From positions 3,077,001-3,141,000 of the forward strand of contig NZ_AP024169.1 of the NCBI RefSeq assembly GCF_016591975.1: a DNA stretch of 64,000 nt. The letters run 5' to 3'. Shown here piece after piece: positions 34,849-43,546 of the stretch. This stretch comes from Anaeromicropila herbilytica. GTDB lineage: Bacteria > Bacillota > Clostridia > Lachnospirales > Lachnospiraceae. Below the pieces are notes generated by a model, which saw only the letters and a list, made by a program, of their open reading frames with translations, was not told the DNA's origin and did no database searches. Numbering within the stretch: the stretch's first letter is position 1; each line of letters starts with the position of its first letter. The position numbers and the translations under genes are program-made.

Positions 34849-35703
34849 TTATTGTTTTACATCTTCTAATAATTCTTTCACATAATTAGGAACAGCAAAG
34901 GCTCCAACATGAAGATCTGTGTTATAATATTTAGTTATCAATCCTAACTGATTCCATTGATCTGCATGAAAGTCTTTGATTGGATCATACTTTTTAGAAG
35001 CAAATCCAAATAACCAATGGCCTGAAGGATAGGTTGGTATATGCGCTTGATATACACCAACAACAGGAAATAATTCTTTAATTCGTTTATGCGCTCTTTG
35101 CATAGTGGCAACGTACTCATCATAGAATGTACTTTCATGTTGGTTAACTAAGATACCGTCCTCAGTTAAAGCATTATAACAGTTTCCATAGAACTCTTTC
35201 GTAAATAAACCTTCCCCAGGTCCAAATGGATCAGTAGAATCTACAATCACTAAATCATACTCATTATTCTTCGTTCTTACGAATTTGAGACCATCTTCAT
35301 AATAAATGTGAACTCTTTCATCCGTTAACTTACAAGCAGTCTGTGGTATATATTCCTGACAAGCACTTACAACCATCGGATCAATTTCAACCATATCAAT
35401 TTGTTCTATTGTGCTATATCTCGTAAGTTCTCGTATCGTTCCACCATCTCCTGCCCCGATAACAAGAACTTTTTTAATGTTTGGATTTGTAGCCATTGGA
35501 ACATGCGTAATCATATCATGATAGATAAATTCATCTTTTTCTGTAACCATAATATAACCATCTAAAGTGAGAATCTTACCGAATTCTTTTGTATCGAATA
35601 TATCTATTTTTTGAAAATCGCTTTGACTACTATACAACTGCTTTTCCACACGAATGGAAAAGTTCACATCCTTGGTATGTTGTTCTGTAAACCATAATTC
35701 CAT
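34849..35703 (-). CDS. speE: Spermidine synthase (polyamine aminopropyltransferase)
   Basis: 284 residues, full length. N-terminal beta domain (MELWFTEQHTKDVNFSIRV), SAM-like fold with VLVIGAGDGGTIRELTRY near residue 80, MVEIDPMVV near 103, and the catalytic region VIVDSTDPFGPGEGLFTKEFY near 153. Transfers the aminopropyl group from decarboxylated AdoMet to putrescine or a related diamine. Its ATG begins right after the stop of the decarboxylase gene, so the two are coupled. Confidence 0.95.
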   Translation of the reverse strand: MELWFTEQHTKDVNFSIRVEKQLYSSQSDFQKIDIFDTKEFGKILTLDGYIMVTEKDEFIYHDMITHVPMATNPNIKKVLVIGAGDGGTIRELTRYSTIEQIDMVEIDPMVVSACQEYIPQTACKLTDERVHIYYEDGLKFVRTKNNEYDLVIVDSTDPFGPGEGLFTKEFYGNCYNALTEDGILVNQHESTFYDEYVATMQRAHKRIKELFPVVGVYQAHIPTYPSGHWLFGFASKKYDPIKDFHADQWNQLGLITKYYNTDLHVGAFAVPNYVKELLEDVKQ

Positions 35704-37161
35704 TTATTCTACCTCCACTACGACATTAATATGTTCAACATTCATATCTTGTGTTCCAGTTAAAAAGCAGCCTTTATCTTTGGCATATTTAATGTAATTA
35801 ATAATATCTTCGGTAATACGTTCACCTGGTGCTAGAATTGGAATTCCAGGAGGATAACACATAACAAATTCCCCACAGATTTGATCTACACTATCTTCTA
35901 AGAGGAGCGATTTTTGTTCACTATAGAATGCCTTCTGAGGCGTTAATACAACTTCTGGATTAATATACTCATGGTCAAACATACCCGCTTTATCCTTGGA
36001 ATATAGTCGCTTAATCTCAGATAAAGAACCAATAAGACGTTCAATCTCAAATGCACGATCTCCTGCTGAGATGATAGCAAGAACATTACCTATATCACCA
36101 AATTCAATCTGAATACCATATTCATCTCTTAAGATATCATATACCTCAATTCCAGCAAGACCGATATCTCTTGTGTGAATGGACAATTTGGTTTTATCAA
36201 AATCAAAGACTGCATCATTATCAATTAATTCAGATGAAAATGCATAATAGCCTCCTAATTTATTAATCTCTGCTCTTGCATATTCTGCAAATTCTACTGT
36301 TTTTCTAAATATCTCTTTTCCATTTAGATATAAGTTCTTACGAGTAATATCAAGTGAAGTAAGTAATAAATAGGATCCGCTTGTTGTCTGAGTAAGATTA
36401 ATTACTTGTCTAACATAATCTTCATTCATTGCTTCTCCACATAATAGGATTGAGCTCTGTGTTAAAGAACCACCAGTCTTGTGCATACTAACTGCTGCCA
36501 TATCAGCACCTGCAGCCATCCCAGAGATTGGCATATCCTCACCAAAATAGAAATGTGTACCGTGCGCTTCATCTACTAATACTTTCATATTATTTTCATG
36601 TGCCAATGATACAATTTCTTTTAGATTAGAACATATTCCATAATAAGTAGGATTATTCACTAATATTGCTTTTGCATCTGGATGCTTTTTGATTGCATTC
36701 TTAACATCTTCTATTCGCATACCAAGTGGTATACCAAGTTCCTTATTAACACCTGGATTAATATATACTGGAATCGCTCCACATACTACTAGTGCATTAA
36801 TTGCACTTCGATGCACATTTCTAGGCATTATGATTTTATCTCCCGCTTTACAAGTTGACATAACCATTGCTTGAACAGCAGCAGTAGTACCATTCACAAT
36901 AAAAAATGCAGAGTTTGCTCCAAATGCTTCTGCAGCCAATTCTTGAGCATCCTTTATAACAGAAACAGGATGACATAAGTTATCAAGTGGCTTCATTGAA
37001 TTCACATCAACTTTTAAACATCTTTCACCCAAAAATTCTGTTAATTCTTCATTGCCTCTTCCACCTTTATGACCTGGAACGTCAAATGGAACCACTCGAT
37101 TCAATCTGTGCTTTTCTAACGCTTCATGAACCGGTGCATTATGTTGTGTTAATTTTTTCAT
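35704..37161 (-). CDS. speA: Arginine/lysine/ornithine decarboxylase (AAT-fold, Gram-positive type)
   Basis: 485 residues from an ATG at 37161 with GGAG eight bases upstream. Orn/Lys/Arg decarboxylase major domain with PFDVPGHKGG near residue 25, FGANSAFFIVNGTTAAVQAM near 80, VDEAHGTHF near 198, and the PLP lysine in AAVSMHKTGGSLTQSS near 225. Its length matches Bacillus SpeA (arginine decarboxylase, YaaO group). Substrate choice among arginine, lysine and ornithine cannot be settled by eye; no agmatinase or agmatine deiminase lies in the operon, which leaves the route from agmatine to putrescine open. Between speD and speE. Confidence 0.9.
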   Translation of the reverse strand: MKKLTQHNAPVHEALEKHRLNRVVPFDVPGHKGGRGNEELTEFLGERCLKVDVNSMKPLDNLCHPVSVIKDAQELAAEAFGANSAFFIVNGTTAAVQAMVMSTCKAGDKIIMPRNVHRSAINALVVCGAIPVYINPGVNKELGIPLGMRIEDVKNAIKKHPDAKAILVNNPTYYGICSNLKEIVSLAHENNMKVLVDEAHGTHFYFGEDMPISGMAAGADMAAVSMHKTGGSLTQSSILLCGEAMNEDYVRQVINLTQTTSGSYLLLTSLDITRKNLYLNGKEIFRKTVEFAEYARAEINKLGGYYAFSSELIDNDAVFDFDKTKLSIHTRDIGLAGIEVYDILRDEYGIQIEFGDIGNVLAIISAGDRAFEIERLIGSLSEIKRLYSKDKAGMFDHEYINPEVVLTPQKAFYSEQKSLLLEDSVDQICGEFVMCYPPGIPILAPGERITEDIINYIKYAKDKGCFLTGTQDMNVEHINVVVEVE

Positions 37162-37236
37162 ATTGTAAGCTCCCATCCGCCCACCATAGTAGGCTTATAA
37201 ATCAAGATGGCGAAAAATGATGTCTATTTTATATCA

Positions 37237-38049
37237 TCAATAAATGTTCATTCCACTAAATATTTCAATCATCTCTTGACGTAGGCTATTAGTAATATCA
37301 AGTCTTTGTTTTGGAGGCAATTCATAAACATCTTTATTAAATAGGTAATTCTGTAATTCAATCTCTTTAATTAGCATTTTTGTATGAAATATATTGGATT
37401 GATATACATTGACATCAATTGCATCATATTTTGTTAAAGTTACATCATCTATATAATCTTGAATGGATGTTATATCATGATCAATAAAATATTTCTTTCC
37501 ACTCATATCTCTTGTAAATCCGCGTACACGGTAATCAATCGTAATAATATCAGAATCAAAACTTCCAATCAAATAATCAAGTGCATTTAATGGTGATATT
37601 TCACCACAAGTTGATACATCAATGTCTACACGGAATGTAGAGATTGAGTTATCAGGATGATATTCTGGAAATGTATGAACCGTAACATGACTTTTATCAA
37701 GATGTGCATGCACGGAATCTCTTTGTGTTAGGGTATATTTACCTTGATTACATGATTCATCAATGTGTTCTGATGATAAAGAGCCTTCTGCAATAAGAAT
37801 ATTCACGGAAGCTCCCTGTGGATCATAATCTTGTTTTGAAATATTGAGTATATGAGCACCAATCATTTCTGTAACATCACATAATATATTCGTTAAACGT
37901 TCTGAATTATATTGTTCATCTATATAAGCAATATAATCCTTTTGTTCTCTCTCACTCTTTGCATAGCATACATCATAGATATTAAAACTTAGTGTTTTTG
38001 TGAGATTATTAAAGCCATATAATGTTAGCTTTTTATCCAACCCTAACAT
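37237..38049 (-). CDS. speD: S-adenosylmethionine decarboxylase proenzyme (class 1A, E. coli type)
   Basis: 270 residues from an ATG at 38049 with AAAGG five bases upstream. Length and sequence match the E. coli-type enzyme, not the short Bacillus type. The self-cleavage site is in HLDKSHVTVHTFPEYHP near residue 115: the Ser after Lys becomes the pyruvoyl group. FRVDIDVSTCGEISPLNALDYLIGSFDSDI follows near 140-170. Supplies decarboxylated AdoMet to SpeE. First gene of the polyamine block. Confidence 0.95.
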   Translation of the reverse strand: MLGLDKKLTLYGFNNLTKTLSFNIYDVCYAKSEREQKDYIAYIDEQYNSERLTNILCDVTEMIGAHILNISKQDYDPQGASVNILIAEGSLSSEHIDESCNQGKYTLTQRDSVHAHLDKSHVTVHTFPEYHPDNSISTFRVDIDVSTCGEISPLNALDYLIGSFDSDIITIDYRVRGFTRDMSGKKYFIDHDITSIQDYIDDVTLTKYDAIDVNVYQSNIFHTKMLIKEIELQNYLFNKDVYELPPKQRLDITNSLRQEMIEIFSGMNIY

Positions 38050-38052
38050 CAC

Positions 38053-38309
38053 AACCTTTCTTTATCATTTCTTATGTTTCCCTCGAACAAGCAGATTTAT
38101 TATACTAATATTCCATATGAAATGCAAGCATTTTTTTAGTTATGATAAACTGAGAGTTTAGTATTACTGTTATTTTATATATAAAAAAATTAAATCTATA
38201 AAAAACTGTTATTATACTTCTATAAAATCCTTGATTATAAGCCTCTTTCCAAATTTCATATTTTTTTTAAACAAAGAGTTTCTTCCCATTTAGAGAAAAT
38301 ATCTAAACT
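38053..38309. other. Gap upstream of speD
   Basis: AT-rich sequence with no gene; it must contain the speD promoter. A good ribosome site lies at its left edge. I saw no riboswitch signature that I can name. The L,D-transpeptidase terminator bounds it on the right. Confidence 0.4.
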
Positions 38310-38354
38310 AAGAAAAAGCGGAATACTTATCATCGTATCCCACTTTCTATTCTT
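38310..38354 (-). terminator. Terminator of the L,D-transpeptidase gene
   Basis: On the - strand GTGGGATAC pairs with GTATTCCGC, extended by AGAAA/TTTCT with mismatches, followed by a T-rich stretch, 17 bases after the stop. Confidence 0.7.
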
Positions 38355-38370
38355 AACATATTGTATTAAT

Positions 38371-39888
38371 TTAATTGTTATTCCCAGCATTATCTTGAAG
38401 GCTATTATTCTGATTTACATCACTATTTTCATTCGTTGAAACTCCATCATTTGATGCATTATCCTGTGTACCTTCTTTAGCTCCATCTACTTCCAACTCA
38501 TAGCAAATAACTGCTGTACCTTTTTCAATGTTTTCATATATTTTCTTTGCTACTGCCGGTGGTAGATTAACACAACCATGTGAACCACGTGTTAAATATA
38601 TCTTTCCACCAAATTCACTTCTCCAAGATGCATCATGAAGACCTATATTGTTATTAAATGGCATCCAATAATGTACTGGTGTACTATAATTTTCACCAAC
38701 TAGAGTAGCATCCCTTTGTTTATACGTAATCGAATAAGTTCCAATTGGTGTTCCATGCCCCTTCGATACATTACCTGATACAAAGTCCGAATCCACAATA
38801 AGTTTTCCCTCTTTATAGAAGAATAGATGCTGTTCTTTTAGATTTACTTCCACATAGGTATCACCAAAGTCATATTCACCGTAACTTCTAGCTTTCTGAT
38901 AATAATTAGGCTCCTTCAGTATATCGTCGCCTTTCTTAACCGCAGCAATTAACTCCTTAACCTCAGCTCCTCGATTTAACCACCATCCATAGTCACCACC
39001 GATCACTTTTATGGTTTTATTATAGGATGTTTTAAAATCTCTCTTCTTCCCAAAGGTATTATAAGTATATCCTAAATAATCTACATACTTTTTAACGCTA
39101 TCAGGGTTAATGACAACTTTCATATTATCATTTACCTCTAACCATTGGCTAATAACTGATGCATCAACAACTTCTTTCACATCACCGAATTGATATGTAA
39201 TTGTTGTATCAATATATTCGTTCAGTTTTTCGAGCGCTTGTTGTAGCTCTTTGGAATCCGCCGTGTACTTTGGTTTGATATAACAATCCTCATCTTCTAA
39301 AGATAGTTTTTTGTTCTGATGATTTATTGCATCTTTTACTTTAGTATAGAGTTTCTTTTTGTCTACTTGGTTTCCTTGCACTGCTTCGACTATTTGATAT
39401 CCATTTGCTGAATAATCACTAATATAAGCATCCACTGGCTTTTCAACTTTATCTTCTTTAAAACATTCTAATTGATCTACTGCTTTCTTTAGCAACTTTT
39501 CATCATAAGAAGCAGCAACACCTACATCATAATGATGCTCTTGCCATAGTGACGAAATCCAAAGATATGGTTTTTGCTTATTTAATACTTTTTGCACGCT
39601 GTCATCTAACGTAGCTTTCATATCAATATCGCTTGAGGCTATGTACTCTTTTTTATTGCCTCTTTCCTCTAGCTTCAATACATAAGTATCTATTCGATTT
39701 GTTATTGATTGTTCTACCTTTTCAATTGATTTTCCTGAATAGTTAACATCATTAATGTATGTTCCAAATAGGAAGTGACTCTTAAAATAAATAGAAAAAC
39801 CAATATAAATCATAATAAAGAACGCTAGACAGGTTAATATAATCAGCAATATTGTATTCATTTTAAACAAATTTTTCTGCTTTTCCAT
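38371..39888 (-). CDS. L,D-transpeptidase (YkuD domain) with peptidoglycan-binding domain
   Basis: 505 residues from an ATG at 39888 with AGAGAGG six bases upstream. A single N-terminal membrane helix (NTILLIILTCLAFFIMIYIGF) anchors it outside the cell. A PG_binding_4-type domain occupies roughly 60-320, and a YkuD domain (~345-470) carries GLHDASWR and the catalytic SHGCVN motif. The C-terminal ~35 residues are an Asn/Ser/Asp-rich tail. It makes 3-3 cross-links or attaches proteins to the wall. Monocistronic. Confidence 0.93.
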   Translation of the reverse strand: MEKQKNLFKMNTILLIILTCLAFFIMIYIGFSIYFKSHFLFGTYINDVNYSGKSIEKVEQSITNRIDTYVLKLEERGNKKEYIASSDIDMKATLDDSVQKVLNKQKPYLWISSLWQEHHYDVGVAASYDEKLLKKAVDQLECFKEDKVEKPVDAYISDYSANGYQIVEAVQGNQVDKKKLYTKVKDAINHQNKKLSLEDEDCYIKPKYTADSKELQQALEKLNEYIDTTITYQFGDVKEVVDASVISQWLEVNDNMKVVINPDSVKKYVDYLGYTYNTFGKKRDFKTSYNKTIKVIGGDYGWWLNRGAEVKELIAAVKKGDDILKEPNYYQKARSYGEYDFGDTYVEVNLKEQHLFFYKEGKLIVDSDFVSGNVSKGHGTPIGTYSITYKQRDATLVGENYSTPVHYWMPFNNNIGLHDASWRSEFGGKIYLTRGSHGCVNLPPAVAKKIYENIEKGTAVICYELEVDGAKEGTQDNASNDGVSTNENSDVNQNNSLQDNAGNNN

Positions 39889-40123
39889 TGTATACCTCTC
39901 TAAATTATATGAGAAATTTAACAAATCTTCTCATTTATTATATTCTATTTGGTTATAAAAAATAATCACTAGACAATACAATTATAATATGAATCCAAGA
40001 AAATGTCTATTACACACATGTTAAATAACATGTTACAAAATGTAACAAACGTGTAACTATTCCACAAAAAACTTTTACCTATACAACGACTATATGAATC
40101 ACACTTACTATATTACTACCTAA

Positions 40124-40666
40124 TTATTCCCGAAGTAATTCCGCTATTCTTCTATCGATATCATAAATCGGATCGGTTGGCTCAAATCTTTCGATAACAT
40201 TACCCTTTCGATCAACTAAAAATTTAGTAAAATTCCACTTAATATCATCGTTCTCTTTATAATTTGGATCAATACGTTCTAATGCTTCTATGAAAGTCTC
40301 ATTCTCTTCTATAAATCCTTGAAATCCTTTCTCACTTGTTAGATGTCGATATAATGGATGTGCATTATCACCCTTTACTTCTATCTTAGCATGCATAGGA
40401 AATGTAATTCCAAATTTTGCATCACAAAAACTTGCTATTTCTTCATTACTTTCTGGTGCTTGATTCGCAAATTGATTACATGGAAAATCTAATATCACAA
40501 AGCCTTCTGAATGATATTTTTCATATAAGTCTTGAAGTTCATCATACTGTGGTGTAAAACCACATCTTGTTGCTGTATTAACTATAAGTAGTACCTCTCC
40601 TTCATACTCAGATAAAGATATTTCTTCATCCATAATATTATTTACGTTAATTTTATAAATGCTCAT
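40124..40666 (-). CDS. Glutathione peroxidase-family thiol peroxidase
   Basis: 180 residues from an ATG at 40666 with AAGGAG ten bases upstream. Peroxidatic Cys in NTATRCGFTPQYDELQ near residue 36, FPCNQFANQAPESNEEI near 68 (resolving Cys candidate) and WNFTKFLVDRKG near 150. A cysteine, not selenocysteine, enzyme; such bacterial GPx proteins use thioredoxin. Just downstream of an OhrR-like regulator, so probably induced by organic peroxides, though a terminator separates them. Confidence 0.93.
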   Translation of the reverse strand: MSIYKINVNNIMDEEISLSEYEGEVLLIVNTATRCGFTPQYDELQDLYEKYHSEGFVILDFPCNQFANQAPESNEEIASFCDAKFGITFPMHAKIEVKGDNAHPLYRHLTSEKGFQGFIEENETFIEALERIDPNYKENDDIKWNFTKFLVDRKGNVIERFEPTDPIYDIDRRIAELLRE

Positions 40667-40778
40667 AATATGTATTCTCCTTATATCTATCATTTAATTG
40701 TCTACAATTTAATTATATTCAATCTTATTATCTTCGTCAAGTACAAACTTTAAATAAATTTATTTCTTATCTACAGAT

Positions 40779-40812
40779 AAAAAAAATGTATCCAACCAAG
40801 TTGAATACATTT
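40779..40812 (-). terminator. Terminator of the OhrR-like gene
   Basis: AAATGTATTCAAC pairs with GTTGGATACATTT on the - strand (one G-T pair), followed by eight Ts. Confidence 0.85.
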
Positions 40813-40829
40813 CATATCTATTTATCTAT

Positions 40830-41270
40830 CTATTCATGAGCTACCATATCAATTTCAAGAATCTTATGTAATATCCTATGAAGATTCTTAGCATCTTCGC
40901 TTGATAAAGGGATGCAATTAGCCATAGACTTTGGCACAGATACTGCTTTATCTTTTAACTCAATACCCTCTTTCGTTAATTTAATATATACATTTCTCTC
41001 ATCATCTTCTGATCTTTTCCTTGTGACAATTCCTTGTGTTTCAAGTTTCTTTAATACAGGTGTTAATGTACCAGAATCCAAGAAAAGTAAATATCCTAAT
41101 TCCTTTACGGTAATGTTATCTTTCTCCCATAGAGCCATCAAAGTAATATATTGAGTATAGGTTAAGCCCAATGGATCTAAAAACGGTTTATATAATTTAA
41201 TAATCTGTCTAGAACAGGCATAAAGTGGAAAGCATAATTGATTCTCTAATTTTAAACTATCATAATTCAT
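40830..41270 (-). CDS. OhrR-like MarR-family peroxide-sensing repressor
   Basis: 146 residues; ATG with AAAAGGAG upstream. N-terminal LENQLCFPLYACSRQIIKLYKPFLDPLGLTYTQYITLMALWE includes the reactive Cys of OhrR (QLCFPLY, residue 13) and the two conserved Tyr residues. The winged helix covers ~47-105. It is usually a repressor released by organic hydroperoxides; the peroxidase gene downstream fits. Bears a 20-base palindrome upstream. Confidence 0.92.
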   Translation of the reverse strand: MNYDSLKLENQLCFPLYACSRQIIKLYKPFLDPLGLTYTQYITLMALWEKDNITVKELGYLLFLDSGTLTPVLKKLETQGIVTRKRSEDDERNVYIKLTKEGIELKDKAVSVPKSMANCIPLSSEDAKNLHRILHKILEIDMVAHE

Positions 41271-41326
41271 AACTTACTCCTTTTAAAAACTATATTTTTA
41301 TTTTTCTTCTAATTTCATTAAGAGAT

Positions 41327-41346
41327 GAAATAGTCTGAACTATTTC
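41327..41346. promoter_or_regulatory. Candidate OhrR operator
   Basis: GAAATAGTCTGAACTATTTC: two perfect 8-base arms with a four-base spacer, 57 bases before the OhrR-like start. Confidence 0.55.
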
Positions 41347-41434
41347 TATTAGAGATATCATATCACACAATTTAATTTAACACAATCATATGTTTTCATT
41401 GTATGTATCGGATCAGTTCTAAATGTAGATCAAT

Positions 41435-43249
41435 CTAGTTATCCTCTTTTAGTAAATCTTCCATTTCATTAATTAATGTTCCGAACATATATAAAGCATC
41501 GTCAATTGGTTTACTTGTTGTCATATCTACCCCTGCTTGTTTTAACAATTCTATCGGTGTAAGACTACATCCAGCCTTTAAGAAATGTATATAATCGTTG
41601 ATGGCTTTTTCGCCTTCATATAATAATCTTTTAAAAATAGCAATTGCTGCACCATATCCAGTTGCAAATTGATAAACATAAAAATTGTAATAAAAGTGAG
41701 GAATTCTCGCCCACTCCATTCCAATTTCCTCATCAATAATTATATCTTCTCCAAAATAACCTCTATTTAATTCACAGTATACTTCTTTCAATAACTCAGA
41801 AGATAGATTCTGCCCTTCTTCTACTAAGCGATATGTAATCATTTCATACTCTGCAAACATTGTTTGTCTATATAAAATAATTCTAAATTGCTCAAGAAAA
41901 TAATTAATTAAGTATGCTTTTTCCAACTTATTATTACTTTTTAACATTAAATATCTTAATAGCATTGCTTCATTACACATCGAACCAACTTCTAAAACAA
42001 ATGTTTCATATTTTGAATAGATATATGGTTGCTCTTTACTAGACAAATAAGAATGAACCGCATGTCCTATTTCATGCGCTAACTTAAATAAACTTTCCAA
42101 ATCATCTTTATAATTTAACAGTATGTATGGATGCACTCCATAGATATCTGATGAAGACGTTCCACTTCTTTTTCCGTCATTCTCGTACACATCAATCCAT
42201 CGATTTTCAAATGCTTGTTTTAAAACTTCTTGATATTCATCACCAAGTGGCTTTAAAGCTTCTAGCACTATATTCTTTGCTTCTTCAAAAGGTATATGCA
42301 TATCTACATTCTGTACTACCGGAGTATATAAATCATACATATGTAATTTTTCCACATTTAATAATTTTTTTCTTAACCTTACATATCGATGCATATAATG
42401 CATGTTATTATGTACGGAATCAATTAAGTTTTTATACACTTTAGTAGGTATATTTGTGTCGTCTAAAGCAGCTTCTAATGCTGTTTCATAGCTTCTAGCT
42501 TTTGCAAAGAAAATATTCTTACGTACATTTGCATTATAAGTACTCGCTAATGTGCTTCGAAACTGATTAAGGGTATGATAGAATGCATCAAAAGCCTCCC
42601 TACGAACTCGCATATCTTTGCTTTCTAAGAAAGATACAATTCTTTCACTAGTAACTCGAATAGAATTTCCATGTTCATCCATAATATGCGGATATATTAT
42701 ATCATTATTCATTAACATTAAATACGTATTAAATGGCGACTTTGCTACTTCATTTGCAGATGCTAGCAATGTTTCCATCTCAGCTGATAATACATGTTCT
42801 TTCTTTCTAATAATATCGATAATAGCATTTTTATATTTTTTAATTCCATTATTCGACATAAGTAATGTATTCATCCTTTCATTATCAATATTAATAATTT
42901 CAGGAGTAGAAAAAGCAGAAGCTCTAGTAAGATTAAAATACAATCCTAGTGCTTTATCTCTTATTTCTTGATAGCTCGGATTATTAGTGTCTTCATCAAC
43001 TTTTCGGTCAGCATAGCCATACACTCTATCAATCAATTTACCCACTTCATCCATTGATTGAAAAAAATCTAATAGTATATCACTTGATTCCGATAATCTT
43101 CCCTTATAAATAGAAATATGGTTTATCATAACTTGTAAATTATAATAATCTTCCCACCATGCTTCAATATTTTCATATAGGTCACTAGTAGCCCAAGTAT
43201 ATCTTTCTTTTATATCACTATGTTTTGACATTTTCATTGTTATTTCCAT
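41435..43249 (-). CDS. pepF: Oligoendopeptidase F (M3 family)
   Basis: 604 residues, full length for PepF; ATG with GGGG seven bases upstream. Zinc motif HEIGH at residues 392-396 in LFKLAHEIGHAVHSYLSS, third ligand Glu in FVLEVGSMCNEAML about 27 residues on, and a His/Tyr-rich segment RIPHFYYNFYVYQFATGY near 535. Cytoplasmic enzyme cutting 7-17-residue peptides. A TTGCAA/TAAAAT promoter pair lies about 60-90 bases upstream, so it has its own transcription start. Confidence 0.95.
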   Translation of the reverse strand: MEITMKMSKHSDIKERYTWATSDLYENIEAWWEDYYNLQVMINHISIYKGRLSESSDILLDFFQSMDEVGKLIDRVYGYADRKVDEDTNNPSYQEIRDKALGLYFNLTRASAFSTPEIINIDNERMNTLLMSNNGIKKYKNAIIDIIRKKEHVLSAEMETLLASANEVAKSPFNTYLMLMNNDIIYPHIMDEHGNSIRVTSERIVSFLESKDMRVRREAFDAFYHTLNQFRSTLASTYNANVRKNIFFAKARSYETALEAALDDTNIPTKVYKNLIDSVHNNMHYMHRYVRLRKKLLNVEKLHMYDLYTPVVQNVDMHIPFEEAKNIVLEALKPLGDEYQEVLKQAFENRWIDVYENDGKRSGTSSSDIYGVHPYILLNYKDDLESLFKLAHEIGHAVHSYLSSKEQPYIYSKYETFVLEVGSMCNEAMLLRYLMLKSNNKLEKAYLINYFLEQFRIILYRQTMFAEYEMITYRLVEEGQNLSSELLKEVYCELNRGYFGEDIIIDEEIGMEWARIPHFYYNFYVYQFATGYGAAIAIFKRLLYEGEKAINDYIHFLKAGCSLTPIELLKQAGVDMTTSKPIDDALYMFGTLINEMEDLLKEDN

Positions 43250-43380
43250 GTAATTTCCCCCTGCCTATGATGTAATATATAAATATTACAATAGTCCTTT
43301 GTAATTTTAACATATAATGGTATAATTGCAAATAAATAATAAAAAATATTTCCAATTGTAATCCAAATATACTTTTATAC

Positions 43381-43455
43381 AAAAAAAAGCTCCTTATGGT
43401 GTATAACTTTAATTTTGATATAAAAAGTTCAACACCTGACAGGCACATTGAGGAG
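43381..43455 (-). terminator. Complex hairpin with eight-T tract after the D-lactate dehydrogenase gene
   Basis: On the - strand, CTCCT and AGGAG close an outer stem that ends in C and eight Ts (43381-43388). Inside, GGTGT/ACACC and AACTTT/AAAGTT (43398-43436) form a long hairpin, leaving about 14 unpaired bases on one side only (43437-43450). It can end the dehydrogenase transcript; its build is more complex than an ordinary terminator. Confidence 0.6.
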
Positions 43456-43546
43456 TTGAAACTCTTTATATCTATTTCTTATCAAAGTTATTAGCCACTC
43501 GTCGCTTCAATATTAGGAATTATTGTAGTGATGAAAGAATTTCTTA

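Noticed and set aside
43218..43448. 76-codon ORF upstream of pepF
   Set aside because: It overlaps the pepF start and a terminator hairpin, lacks a ribosome site and resembles no protein.
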